Of a stretch of DNA of 59,068 nucleotides, positions 8,661 to 17,431 are shown piece after piece (position 1 is the first letter of the stretch; every line of letters starts with the position of its first letter). The stretch comes from Zetaproteobacteria bacterium. Its GTDB lineage: Bacteria; Pseudomonadota; Zetaproteobacteria; Mariprofundales; Mariprofundaceae. The stretch spans positions 1 to 59,068 of the forward strand of contig JAJRTX010000029.1 in the NCBI GenBank assembly GCA_021545665.1. The letters are read 5' to 3'. Under the pieces are notes generated by a model. That model was not told where the DNA came from and did not search any database. It saw only the letters and a program-made list of their open reading frames with translations. A program made the position numbers and the translations under genes.

Positions 8661-8781
8661 AGTTCAATTCCTCAGCGGGTACTTTTTGCTTGTTGTTATT
8701 TCTCTGTAAAAACATTTGGGGCTCCATTTCATGCTGTTCCGGTTCAATGTATAATGACACCTGATTACTCTCAAGAGCCAT
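8653..8781 (-). CDS. Candidate 42-residue ORF between fliE and fliF
   Basis: An ATG at 8781 opens a frame of 42 residues (MALESNQVSLYIEPEQHEME and on) that stops eight bases inside fliF, so translation could couple to fliF. The peptide is hydrophilic and acidic. No clear ribosome site precedes it and I recognise no family. It fills an otherwise empty gap of about 140 bases. Confidence 0.3.
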   Translation of the reverse strand: MALESNQVSLYIEPEQHEMEPQMFLQRNNNKQKVPAEELNYG

Positions 8782-8800
8782 AATGAATCGTTATGCTTCA

Positions 8801-9088
8801 CTAGACCTGCATGCGCATGACTTCACGGTATGCATCTACCAGCTTATTTCGAACGCCCACCATCAACTGAAAAGAAAGATCTGCTTTTTGCATGGCCAGC
8901 AGGGTTTCAGAAACATTCTTGCTCTCGCCCATAGCGAGTTCCATACCTGCCTTGCTTGCAGCTTTGGTTTCCTGATTTGCCTGCTGCACATAATGCTGCA
9001 TCAGTGCGGCAAAATTATCCGGCTTCTTGGCCGCAGGCTGTACTGATGGCATTTGCGTTGTTATATTGCCTACTGAATGAATATTCAT
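8801..9088 (-). CDS. fliE: Flagellar hook-basal body protein FliE
   Basis: 95 residues, the usual FliE size. The C-terminal half shows the family pattern with KADLSFQLMVGVRNKLVDAY followed by REVMRMQV. FliE links the MS-ring to the proximal rod and is an early export substrate. The ATG at 9088 has AGAGG seven bases upstream. It lies between flgC and fliF, the common order flgB-flgC-fliE-fliF. Confidence 0.95.
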   Translation of the reverse strand: MNIHSVGNITTQMPSVQPAAKKPDNFAALMQHYVQQANQETKAASKAGMELAMGESKNVSETLLAMQKADLSFQLMVGVRNKLVDAYREVMRMQV

Positions 9089-9189
9089 CTTGAACCTCTT
9101 GATCTACATATTATTTAACTGGTTACATGGGGGAAATTATTGCGCCCGATTCCCAACAGATATTTCAAATCATTTGAGTTTAATAATCA

Positions 9190-9636
9190 TCATCTCAACA
9201 GTTCGAGTGTTTTCAGGAACATCCGCTTGGATGCCTGCATCACTGTAACATTTGATTCAAAGCCTCTGGCCGCAGAGTTCAGATCCACCATCTCTTCAAC
9301 AGTATTTACATTGGGAAACTTAACCATGCCTTTACTGTCTGCATCGGGATGAGATGGATCATACAGTTCCTGTGGTGGTCGATTATCCCTAACTACATCC
9401 GCCACTTTCACTGTTTTAAACTGCTGGCTTTTCAGTGATGATGAAAATATATTGGTAAAATTACTCTGTGGTGAGATGGTTTCGAAAATAACCTGACGAC
9501 GCTGATATGGCCCTCCCTCATCAGTACGGGTGGATTCAGCGTTGGCAATATTCTCTGCCACAATATCCATGCGCGACCTCTGCGCCGACATACCTGCAGC
9601 ACTAATATGCATGGAACTTACAAGTGAATCGGACAT
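9190..9636 (-). CDS. flgC: Flagellar basal-body rod protein FlgC
   Basis: 148 residues. The N-terminal rod motif (MHISAAGMSAQRSRMDIVAE with NIANAEST) and the C-terminal helix (VEEMVDLNSAARGFESNVTV) are typical of the proximal rod protein FlgC. It is exported through the flagellar type III system without a cleaved signal. Its start overlaps the flgB stop by one base, so the pair is coupled. Confidence 0.95.
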   Translation of the reverse strand: MSDSLVSSMHISAAGMSAQRSRMDIVAENIANAESTRTDEGGPYQRRQVIFETISPQSNFTNIFSSSLKSQQFKTVKVADVVRDNRPPQELYDPSHPDADSKGMVKFPNVNTVEEMVDLNSAARGFESNVTVMQASKRMFLKTLELLR

Positions 9637-10025
9637 TACTTACCTTCCTTGATGGCATTAGCCAGGCCGCTGATCTTACCCTTAATCATGCGCATCGTTA
9701 GTTCATGCATCAGTTGGTTTTCAGCCATTCGGGCCATTTCTGTTTGTGTGTCTACAGTGTTCCCATCCAGACGAAAGGAAGAGCCTGCCGAATCAAGACG
9801 GGAACCTTGAAATATACTACTACTCGATTCGAAAAATTGCCCATGCTCAAGCTGATTTCGCCTGGCCTGCTCAACCGCAAACATGTCAGCAAAGGTACGT
9901 GTGTCAGCCTGATAGTTGGGCGTATCGGCATTTGCAATATTGGATGCATGGCTGGCCTGAAGTTTCTCTCGTGCAATCAGGGCAGTCTCAAGCTTGAGAA
10001 ATCCGCTGCTGAATAAACTACTCAT
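9636..10025 (-). CDS. flgB: Flagellar basal-body rod protein FlgB
   Basis: 129 residues from the ATG at 10025, chosen because a GAGGGG ribosome site precedes it; an ATG at 10046 would add seven residues. The rod signature ASNIANADTPNYQADTRTFA is near residue 30, and the C-terminal amphipathic helix region (ENQLMHELTMRMIKGKISGL) is conserved. FlgB is the first proximal rod subunit. It follows the sigma-54 regulator gene by about 40 bases. Confidence 0.95.
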   Translation of the reverse strand: MSSLFSSGFLKLETALIAREKLQASHASNIANADTPNYQADTRTFADMFAVEQARRNQLEHGQFFESSSSIFQGSRLDSAGSSFRLDGNTVDTQTEMARMAENQLMHELTMRMIKGKISGLANAIKEGK

Positions 10026-10067
10026 AGTGTGCCCCTCTTCATGCAATTTAATATGTTGTTTGTAGCG

Positions 10068-11420
10068 TTAGACAGACGCCGCTATTCCTTCAGCAACTTG
10101 CATGCCAGAGTCCATTTCACGCAGTTTGTTTCTCAATGTGCGGATACTGATACCAAGTAATTTCGCAGCTTCCGTACGATTACCTTTTACATGTTGGACA
10201 GTTTGTTTGATCAGGGCCTGCTCCATATCACGTATACTGATACCGGCCTTAATTTCACTGCCGCCGATGTTGCGTGGCTCCGGCGTATTGTCGAGATGCA
10301 AGTGCTCAATCTGCAACCAATCCTTCGCACAGGTCAGAAAAGCACGATGCATGCAATTCTCAATTTCACGTGCATTGCCTGGCCAGTTGTATTGCTGTAA
10401 ATATTTCAGACAGGGATCACTGATGCCTGGTGCTGCTCTTCCGTACATTTCACTGAACCGTTTGAGAAAATGCTCAGCCAGCGGCCCGATATCATCAGGA
10501 CGGCTGCGCAGAGGGGGGAGAAATACAGTCACCACATTCAAGCGGTAATATAGATCCTGACGAAATTCACCTTTGGTTATAGCTTCAGTGATATTTCGAT
10601 TACTGGTCGCGATAATTCGCACATCAACCTTGATGGGACTGTTTCCACCGAGCCGATCAACCTCTCCTTCCTGAATCACGCGCAACAATTTCGCCTGCAT
10701 ATGTATCGGCATCTCAGTAATTTCATCCAGCAGTAGCGTACCACCATGTGCAAGTTCGAACTTGCCTGGTCGTGAACCGGTAGCACCGGTAAATGCTCCT
10801 TTTTCATAACCAAATAACTCTGCTTCAATCATACCTTCGGGAATGGCGGCACAGTTGACAGCGACAAAGGCGCAGTCATGCCGATTTGAACATTGGTGAA
10901 CATACTGGGAAAGGCGCTCCTTACCCGTTCCTGATTCACCAAGCACGAGAATAGAGGCGCGGCTGGGCGCAACAAGAGCTACATGATCCAGTAGACGCCT
11001 GGTTTCAATATCCTGAGTGACAAAAATGTTGGTGCCTTTGCGTTGCTTATTGGCCTGTGAGGAAAGGCCCGCCTGGTGCTTAGCCTTACGGATATAAATA
11101 CTGAGAATTTCATCCGGGCAAGGCATGGCCCGATAATCCGTGGCACCGACGCCCATCAACTGTGAGGCGCGATCAGCATTCATCTGTTCCGCCAGCACAA
11201 CAAGGGTGGCCATTGGCACATGTTGAAAAATCTGCCTGGCCTGTGAATTAGCAAGATGTGAATCCATCAAAAAACACAGCGTCTCGGAATCCGCCTGCAA
11301 ATACTCAGCCTGAAACTGTTCCAGAGTTTCAACAGGAAGATCAGGCGCTGTCCGCCCGAGCTGAACGCACAACTCAGATGCAATATCCTCTGAAAAACCC
11401 AACAGATATATCTGCTTCAT
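10068..11420 (-). CDS. Sigma-54-dependent flagellar regulator with degenerate receiver domain
   Basis: 450 residues: an N-terminal receiver-like domain (1-115), AAA+ sigma-54 activator domain (about 130-365) with GESGTGKE Walker A and an intact GAFTGA sigma-54 contact loop, and a C-terminal Fis-type HTH (about 395-435, GNRTEAAKLLGISIRTLRNK). The receiver keeps a possible phospho-Asp (LCFLMDSHL) but lacks the acidic pair (YLLGFSED), the conserved Thr/Ser and the Lys (RAMPCPDE), so phosphorylation control is unlikely, as in FleQ/FlrA. Position directly before flgB suggests an FlbD/FlrC-like activator of the rod and hook genes. It overlaps the upstream TPR gene by four bases. Confidence 0.9.
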   Translation of the reverse strand: MKQIYLLGFSEDIASELCVQLGRTAPDLPVETLEQFQAEYLQADSETLCFLMDSHLANSQARQIFQHVPMATLVVLAEQMNADRASQLMGVGATDYRAMPCPDEILSIYIRKAKHQAGLSSQANKQRKGTNIFVTQDIETRRLLDHVALVAPSRASILVLGESGTGKERLSQYVHQCSNRHDCAFVAVNCAAIPEGMIEAELFGYEKGAFTGATGSRPGKFELAHGGTLLLDEITEMPIHMQAKLLRVIQEGEVDRLGGNSPIKVDVRIIATSNRNITEAITKGEFRQDLYYRLNVVTVFLPPLRSRPDDIGPLAEHFLKRFSEMYGRAAPGISDPCLKYLQQYNWPGNAREIENCMHRAFLTCAKDWLQIEHLHLDNTPEPRNIGGSEIKAGISIRDMEQALIKQTVQHVKGNRTEAAKLLGISIRTLRNKLREMDSGMQVAEGIAASV

Positions 11421-13384
11421 TGATATTTCCTCTTCGCTTGATCTGCCTGTTCCTGAGCCAGCAGCAGGCGTGCCCTTAACTGATAGGCCGGGTCAGAATC
11501 AGGCCCACTTAATGGGATGAGATGATCCCTGGCCTTACTCCAGCGCCCAGTATTAATCGCACATATTGCCATCGCATAATGCCATGCTACCTTCTGCTCA
11601 GGCTCCGGCATCTGCAGCAAAATTGTCTCCGCCTCTATGTAATCTTTACTCTGGATCAGAGCATCAGCCTGCTCCCGGACATATTGCCATTTTTCATCAC
11701 CTTCGTTTATATCTGCCAGTTGTTTCCATGCTTCAGCAGCCGTATGCCAGCGTTTCAAATTCAAATTAATGCCTGCTTTAGTGAACCAGTATTTTTCGCG
11801 CAATTCAGGCGTTAAATCATGTGGATTAATATTCGCCAATGTCTGACTTGCTGCTGAAGCCACTTCCCGGGCATTCTGTATGCTGGCTACAATCAGCAGT
11901 AAATCCTGGCGATACAGTGTGGTCTCATGTTTGGTTAGCCATTGCATGATTTTAATGACACCTTTCGGGTCATTACGGTCAGCCCAGAGACGGGCTTTTT
12001 CCAGCATAATACGCTGAGACCAGACTGAATTTCCTGCTTCAACATATAACCGATCCAACATCTCCTCAGCATGCATGAAATCCATTAAATGGATGTAGGC
12101 CTGTGCAATTCCAAAGGCCAGTTTCTTTGAATTTTCAGGTCTGATCTGTGGATAGCGCTTCCATAACACAACAGCCTGAAGCCACTTCTTCTCTTCGAGC
12201 ATATTCCGGATGTGCCTGTGCAGCAGCTCTTTCCCCTCACTGCGTGCAGCATCAGCAAATCTGGACGGAGATTCCGAAGATGCTGCAATCGCATAGGATG
12301 CAGTGGCCTTGGACAGATATGCAACGTCATGCTCGCCCAATCTCACCAGAATGCGCGCCTGATATAGTACTGCTTCGGTTTCATTTTCAGAAAGCTGGTT
12401 ATTTGCTACTAGCCGTGAGATTTTATTAAGCACCTTCTTCAATTGTTCAATATTACTAACATCTCTATTTTGCTGCATTAACTGACGTATATATGCTCGT
12501 TTACCGACAGCAGTTGCCATATGACGACTTGCCAGAATGCCGTAAATTGTATCTGCTTCCCGGTTGTTTCCCTGCTCAACCAAAATATCCGCTTGTAACA
12601 GGCGCACTGCCAATGCCTCGGGCTCAGGGGCATATTTTTTCACAAAACGAAGAATATGAAAAAATTGAACCTGTCTGTCTTCATACAGGGATAATAGACG
12701 AATGTATGTAGCATACAGAAATGGATTCCCTTCAATCACTCCCGGATGATTGGTATAGACATCAACCATATTTTTAAAGGCCAGTTTTCGGTTACCATCA
12801 GCATCATCAACAATTGCCAGCCAGACAAACCCTTCTGCCTCCTCCAGATCAGAGATATCTGAACTCAGGCCAAAATACCTGAGCAGCGTTGCCCGTGCTG
12901 TCTGAAACCTGTGATTCTGGATAAGATAACGGGCATGTAACAGCGCTGCCTTTCTTGCCTGCGGCGAGTGAGGATGGTCTTGTAGAATAGCCTGCAGGGC
13001 AGAATCCGCCAGATCATACTTTTTCTGGTTCCAACTCAGCCATGCCACCTTCCAGTGCATTTTTACAGCCTCGAATCGCGCCGGATATTCTTTATTAAGA
13101 TCCTGATATGCCCGAATACTCAGTTGTGCATTATCATAATTTCTGGTTACTGCAAGCTTCTCCTCCGACTCGGCCAAAAAAAGCAACAATTCAAACCGTT
13201 GGTCATTACTCAGGCCGGGATCGGCCAGGAGTTCCCGTGTCAAACTGATAGCGCGATGAATCTTCCCCTGCGTCAAAAAGGTGCGAGCCATATCAATATT
13301 GTTCTCATCTGTTGCATGGCAGATACCCGCATTGAGAATCAGGATAGTCAGAAAAACCGTAATAAAACCTATAGCAGAACGCAT
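11417..13384 (-). CDS. Exported tetratricopeptide-repeat protein
   Basis: About 655 residues from the ATG at 13384, which gives a clean signal peptide (MRSAIGFITVFLTILILNAG, cleavage near ICHA-TD); an ATG at 13408 would add eight residues in front. The rest is helical repeat, recognisable as degenerate TPR units along the whole length (for example FEAVKMHWKVAWLSWNQKKY). It is probably periplasmic, perhaps a scaffold, and heads the operon before the sigma-54 regulator and flgB. No ribosome site precedes either start. I do not recognise a named family. Confidence 0.7.
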   Translation of the reverse strand: MRSAIGFITVFLTILILNAGICHATDENNIDMARTFLTQGKIHRAISLTRELLADPGLSNDQRFELLLFLAESEEKLAVTRNYDNAQLSIRAYQDLNKEYPARFEAVKMHWKVAWLSWNQKKYDLADSALQAILQDHPHSPQARKAALLHARYLIQNHRFQTARATLLRYFGLSSDISDLEEAEGFVWLAIVDDADGNRKLAFKNMVDVYTNHPGVIEGNPFLYATYIRLLSLYEDRQVQFFHILRFVKKYAPEPEALAVRLLQADILVEQGNNREADTIYGILASRHMATAVGKRAYIRQLMQQNRDVSNIEQLKKVLNKISRLVANNQLSENETEAVLYQARILVRLGEHDVAYLSKATASYAIAASSESPSRFADAARSEGKELLHRHIRNMLEEKKWLQAVVLWKRYPQIRPENSKKLAFGIAQAYIHLMDFMHAEEMLDRLYVEAGNSVWSQRIMLEKARLWADRNDPKGVIKIMQWLTKHETTLYRQDLLLIVASIQNAREVASAASQTLANINPHDLTPELREKYWFTKAGINLNLKRWHTAAEAWKQLADINEGDEKWQYVREQADALIQSKDYIEAETILLQMPEPEQKVAWHYAMAICAINTGRWSKARDHLIPLSGPDSDPAYQLRARLLLAQEQADQAKRKYQ

Positions 13385-13397
13385 AATAGGAGTATAA

Positions 13398-13412
13398 GCA
13401 AAACCCATGCCG
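13398..13412 (-). promoter_or_regulatory. Sigma-54-like motif at the start of the TPR gene
   Basis: The minus strand reads CGGCAT-GGGTT-TTGC with GG-N10-GC spacing, one mismatch from consensus. The predicted transcript start (about 13386) lies two bases before the ATG at 13384, so the message would be essentially leaderless, consistent with the missing ribosome site. A chance match is possible. Confidence 0.35.
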
Positions 13413-13455
13413 TATTCAGATAATAAATATGACCAAGGTGTGGGGAAAAAATTTA

Positions 13456-13785
13456 GGGATACTCTGAATAACCCCCTGATTCTTCTTTATTGCCCATATA
13501 TTGAGCGCTAATTTTGGCACACTTACTTTTTTATCTGCCGATCATCGCCTGATTTGGCTTTGATCGGGTGGTTTGCCCGTTTTTCGGGCAGACCTATCCT
13601 GTATATCCCAGGCTTCGACTACGTAGCAGGTGGGTAAAGCCAAGTAACAGGTAGAGTCTGTTCATGTTTTTATCCAATCCGCGATAACGAACCTTGCCAT
13701 AACCGAATATCCCTTTGACCCAACGGAACGGGTGCTCCACCTTGGCCCTGACAGGCACTAACCTCCAATCAATGCAATCAGACTA
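13456..13785 (-). mobile_element. IS5-family transposase remnant (C-terminal end only)
   Basis: On the minus strand codons from about 13773 to the stop at 13594 encode WRLVPVRAKVEHPFRWVKGI, then a GYGKVRYRGLDKN and a LYLLLGFTHLLRSR segment, the conserved C-terminus of IS5-type DDE transposases (catalytic Glu in KVEHPF). Everything upstream is lost. A candidate terminal repeat, GGATACTCTGAATAACC, lies at about 13457-13473. The stop codon is followed by a 10-bp-stem hairpin (13570-13594). This remnant explains most of the 13409-13903 gap; the part from 13786 to 13903 shows only AT-rich sequence and a CCCCCCC tract. Confidence 0.7.
13570..13594. terminator. Strong hairpin after the IS5 remnant stop
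   Basis: GGTTTGCCCG and CGGGCAGACC pair in a 10-bp stem (one G-T pair) around a TTTTT loop, next to the stop codon of the transposase fragment. It is probably the element's own terminator. No T-run follows on the minus strand. Confidence 0.4.
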
Positions 13786-13903
13786 CCATAGTTGGAGAGT
13801 TTCTCAGAGATTTCTTAGTTTTCTCAGAACATCTATAAGAACGATGTAAATGGCCAAAATCAGAAATTAAAGGAGATGCCCCCCCTCCAACACCTGTGCC
13901 ATT

Positions 13904-15274
13904 TTATTCTATATCATTGATTGCCGCTGAGGCACTATTCTTAACCTCCATGATCAGACGCTGCGTTACAGGCAGAATGCTCGCGACATGTAAGCTTTGT
14001 CCACCAGCAAGCGTCCGAGCGCCTAAATCATTTTGCCCGAAACGATATCCAAGCTGTAGCAGAATTTCGCCGCCAGCAATGACATCATGTCCGCTTCCCA
14101 ACATAACCAAATGCTCTGCCAATAAAACTGGCGCACCTATAATTCTGAATTCTCTATTTTTGCCAGCCCCCAGATAGCCTGTGAATACTTCTCCCTGAGC
14201 TAAACCGACTTTGAATTCAACAGAACCTCCGTCAGCTCGATGCAAAGACAGTCTTTTTGAGATCTCGATAATTACCAAAGACGTTATTGCCGCCTGATCC
14301 TGATAGTTTTTCAGATTAGAAGGATGATTAAATACCGCGACCAGACGGCTACCGGAAAGATGATCAATATGGCCACCATATGCCAAAATTATTTTATCCA
14401 ATATGCTGAAAAAGCGGTTAAGTTCAGACAATCCACCAAACTCTCGGGCAGTAGACATATAACCGGCAAAATCAACCATTTCGACTGCCATAATGACAAC
14501 GGTTCTTGCCGGACAGTCCGTATTGATTAATGTTTTGTCAAAGCCATCTGATACCTGCTGAGGATTTTGATAATGGCCGAACAGTTCAAGGGTTGTTTGC
14601 CGTTGTGCAAGCTGAGAAACCATTTGATTAAAATCACCAAAAGCTTGCCCCATTTCACTTCTGTCATAACCGGGGATATGGGCAGAGAAATCTCCTGCCC
14701 CAACCTGTCTTAATGCCTTTGAGAGTATACGCATTGATCTGCTTAGACCGCCAGTGGAGTAATATACTAAGCCTCCACCCAGCAAAGCCAGCAACAGCAC
14801 TATGATTATAAGCAAAAGCTTTACTTCTCCGGTATAAATATCATGGGCTGGGGCCGGGAGATACAACGCGATTGTACCCAGGTTTATTTTGTCAAAGTTA
14901 ATACTCTGGGCGTACCAGCTTTCTTGCCCCTTCACAGACGCGGCCTGTATCAGCCCCGACAGGATGCGCACAGCAGGGGGAACTTCCCCGGCACCAAACT
15001 GCTCATTTTCACCATTACCCCAGCGAAGATAAATAATTGCACCAGGTGAAATATCAATCAGACTCTCCAGTAATGTATCAACTTCAGTTCTGCTATCCGC
15101 CATCATCGGCATTCTCAGAGCCTCTGACAGAATGGAAACTGTTAACCGAATCTGGGTATTCCGGTCAGTTTTCCGGGCATCATACTCAACATTAAAAATA
15201 CTTAGCGCCATTACAGTTGAACAACCAATAATCAGGAATACTGCTGAAAAACTCCAGAACCAACGTAAAGACAT
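13904..15274 (-). CDS. Membrane sensor with HAMP and degenerate class III adenylate/guanylate cyclase domain
   Basis: 456 residues: membrane segment (7-27), extracytoplasmic sensor (28-150), second membrane segment (152-172), HAMP (about 173-225) and a class III cyclase homology domain (about 255-430). The first metal-binding Asp is present (D268 in VDFAGY), but the second position is Ser309 (LSGSRLVAVF where active enzymes have GD), the usual G-D-A-V-N-L-A-x-R-L reads G-A-P-V-L-L-A-E-H-L, so the catalytic Asn and Arg are replaced by Leu384 and His388. Cyclase activity is therefore unlikely; a ligand-sensing or protein-binding role is inferred. It is divergent from motA and has a GAAGGAG ribosome site. 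Confidence 0.8.
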   Translation of the reverse strand: MSLRWFWSFSAVFLIIGCSTVMALSIFNVEYDARKTDRNTQIRLTVSILSEALRMPMMADSRTEVDTLLESLIDISPGAIIYLRWGNGENEQFGAGEVPPAVRILSGLIQAASVKGQESWYAQSINFDKINLGTIALYLPAPAHDIYTGEVKLLLIIIVLLLALLGGGLVYYSTGGLSRSMRILSKALRQVGAGDFSAHIPGYDRSEMGQAFGDFNQMVSQLAQRQTTLELFGHYQNPQQVSDGFDKTLINTDCPARTVVIMAVEMVDFAGYMSTAREFGGLSELNRFFSILDKIILAYGGHIDHLSGSRLVAVFNHPSNLKNYQDQAAITSLVIIEISKRLSLHRADGGSVEFKVGLAQGEVFTGYLGAGKNREFRIIGAPVLLAEHLVMLGSGHDVIAGGEILLQLGYRFGQNDLGARTLAGGQSLHVASILPVTQRLIMEVKNSASAAINDIE

Positions 15275-15587
15275 CCGATTATCTCCTTCAAACCTTGAAA
15301 CCTTGAAACCCTAGACAGGTGTTTTTTGACAGCTATATAAATCAACACAAGCAAAATTCCCGCCATTCGCGGGCAAGATCATTTTAGGCTGGAAGCCTGC
15401 CGGACTTAACATGAAACAAACAACACGCCTGCATGATTCTTTTCCTGTGTTTGATTAGGATACCGCACCTTATGAAGCAACACCCATTGCTTCTCAAGGC
15501 TTGCTTATCACGGGGTGGAAAAAATCTATACTCGTTAGGGTGATCGTAGCGAACGATTTGATGGCAATCAGCCACTTCCAGAGCTTT
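15275..15587. other. Gap between the cyclase-like gene and motA: short repeats and hairpin, no gene
   Basis: No convincing coding frame. Near the cyclase start is a short direct repeat (AAACCTTG twice plus a partial copy, 15289-15311). A CCCGC-CATTC-GCGGG hairpin lies at 15359-15373. A TTGACA hexamer occurs at about 15325. The only strong signal is the sigma-54 site that follows. Confidence 0.5.
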
Positions 15588-15603
15588 TGGCAGTATAATT
15601 GCT
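15588..15603 (+). promoter_or_regulatory. Sigma-54-type promoter for motAB
   Basis: TGGCAG-TATAA-TTGCT matches the sigma-54 consensus with one change in the -24 element and exact GG-N10-GC spacing. The transcript would start near 15614, about 54 bases before the motA ATG at 15668, leaving room for its AAGGAGAG ribosome site. Stator genes are sigma-28-dependent in many bacteria, so sigma-54 control here is notable. Confidence 0.65.
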
Positions 15604-15667
15604 TGACACCGTCATAAACCTTTTAATTCAATTCGATGTAATCACTCAAAACAAGGAGAGGGTTCAA

Positions 15668-16516
15668 ATGGATTTCTCAACTATTGCTGGCATTATGGCA
15701 GGATTCGGACTGGTCGTGCTCTCTATTATAATTTCCGCTGTAGAACCGGGAATTTACATTAATTTACCTGGTTTAATTATCGTTTTCGGCGGCACTATGG
15801 CTGCAACGCTGATTAGTTTTCCCGCCCATGAACTAAAAAAATCGAGCAAAGCACTGGGTAAAGTTTTCCGTCGCACCAAATATTCAATCCGCGATGATAT
15901 CCTGGAAATAGCCCAGGTTGCCCGCTTTCGCAGACATGGAAACCTGGCTCTTATTGAAGAGCGACTTTCCAAAATTGAAAATCCATTCCTGCGCTCCTCT
16001 ATTCAATTGGTGGTAGACAACACTCCGGCTGATGAAATCGTAAATATGCTGCAATGGCGAATTAAGCGTTTAGGGGAAAAGGAAAGGGCAGAGGCACAGA
16101 TATTCCATACTATGGCATCGTATGCACCTGCTTTTGGCATGTTCGGAACACTCGTAGGCATGGTCAACATGCTCTATAGTGTAAACGGCCCTGACTCAAT
16201 AAATATGGGGCATAATATGGCTGTAGCCTTGATGACAACACTGTATGGGGTGCTGTTAGCCAATCTGATTTTTAAACCTGTTGCCATCAAGCTTGAACGG
16301 CGCACCGAAAAACGAACTATGATTATGCGCATGATTGTTGAGGGTGCCATCATGCTGGCAAGTGATCGGGGTCCGGTATTTATACGTGAAACACTGAAGT
16401 CCTTTTCAGCCCAGTACGAGGATGAGCTTCAAGGCAGCAGTGATTCAAACGACGATGAACTGCGCGCATCGACCGGAAAGTATTCCCACCGCGCAAGTCC
16501 GGATGATAATTTCTGA
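15668..16516 (+). CDS. motA: Flagellar stator protein MotA/PomA
   Basis: 282 residues from the ATG at 15668, chosen for the AAGGAGAG ribosome site and the standard MDFSTIAGIMAGFGLVVLSI opening. Four membrane segments are expected (about 3-22, 30-50, 150-172, 182-203). The third and fourth carry the PomA-like ASYAPAFGMFGTLVGMVNML and AVALMTTLYGVLLANLIF. The charged cytoplasmic loop interacts with FliG. With MotB it forms the ion channel that drives rotation; the PomA-type sequence and a nearby nhaD make sodium possible, but proton use is not excluded. Confidence 0.9.
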   Translation: MDFSTIAGIMAGFGLVVLSIIISAVEPGIYINLPGLIIVFGGTMAATLISFPAHELKKSSKALGKVFRRTKYSIRDDILEIAQVARFRRHGNLALIEERLSKIENPFLRSSIQLVVDNTPADEIVNMLQWRIKRLGEKERAEAQIFHTMASYAPAFGMFGTLVGMVNMLYSVNGPDSINMGHNMAVALMTTLYGVLLANLIFKPVAIKLERRTEKRTMIMRMIVEGAIMLASDRGPVFIRETLKSFSAQYEDELQGSSDSNDDELRASTGKYSHRASPDDNF

Positions 16517-17280
16517 TGCAAACTGAACACAAGACAACAGCCGGGATACAAGCAGGTGACAGAGCTGACATGGCATTAATTCGCGCTCAGATTCTGAATG
16601 ACCCCGAGACAAAAGAAGAGTGCCGAGACATGATGCAGGATACTTGGATGATATCCTACCTGGATCTGGTAACCTTGTTATTGAGCCTTTTCATTCTGAT
16701 GGGGACACTGAATGCACCGAAAGGAGGCATAAAGGTACAGTCCACTTCTGACGGAATAAATGCAGAGAATCAAAAAACACCAGCAAGCATGAATGCAACA
16801 ATCAAACGGCAAGGCCAGCGGCAAGGTTTAGAAGAAGAACTCAACCGAATTATCGGCAGTAACTCGCTGGGCGGAGTTATGGACGTCAAGGTTTTTCCCG
16901 GGCAAATACGCCTGCAGATGCATGCCAGCATGCTTTTCGGGCCGGGAAAAGCAAACCTTAACGAATCAGCCAGTCTCCCGCTAAAGGATCTGGTAAGGCT
17001 GTTGCAGGATTACCCCGGAAGAGTTGAAGTTGCAGGTCATAGTGACAATATTCCTATTTCCGGAGGGCGCTACCGCTCCAACTGGGAGCTCTCTTCAGCA
17101 AGAGCCGCTTCAGTGGTTGAATCACTGATTGAGATCGGCATCCCTGCCAACAGGTTACATGCAACAGGCTATGCTGACACTCGACCTATCATGACCAACA
17201 CGACCCCCGAGGGTAGAGCAAAGAATCGACGCGTTGAATTTATTGTTGAGATGGGCTCGGAACTACTACATAAACGTTAA
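16516..17280 (+). CDS. motB: Flagellar stator protein MotB/PomB
   Basis: 254 residues. A single membrane segment (about 43-65) carries the ion-binding Asp50 in ISYLDLVTLLL. A plug/linker region follows, then the OmpA-like peptidoglycan-binding domain (about 140-250; VAGHSDNIPISGGRYRSNWE, ending AKNRRVEFIV). It anchors the stator to the wall. The start overlaps the motA stop by one base. The region 17281-17431 beyond it holds no gene or clear terminator. Confidence 0.9.
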   Translation: MQTEHKTTAGIQAGDRADMALIRAQILNDPETKEECRDMMQDTWMISYLDLVTLLLSLFILMGTLNAPKGGIKVQSTSDGINAENQKTPASMNATIKRQGQRQGLEEELNRIIGSNSLGGVMDVKVFPGQIRLQMHASMLFGPGKANLNESASLPLKDLVRLLQDYPGRVEVAGHSDNIPISGGRYRSNWELSSARAASVVESLIEIGIPANRLHATGYADTRPIMTNTTPEGRAKNRRVEFIVEMGSELLHKR

Positions 17281-17431
17281 TTCCCTGAACATATTAAACA
17301 CATAGTCGAATATCGAGCTTCTTGCTAGACTCCGGGAGACGAGTAGCAATGCTCTGAATCAAGTTCCAGCTTGGAAACAGGCAGAACGGGAAGGTCAACC
17401 ACCGCCTATGGATATTGAAGTAAGTAAATCA

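Noticed and set aside
13886..13901. TGGCAC-AGGTG-TTGG on the minus strand as a sigma-54 promoter
   Set aside because: The essential GC at -12 is missing (GG instead), and no start codon follows at a sensible distance.
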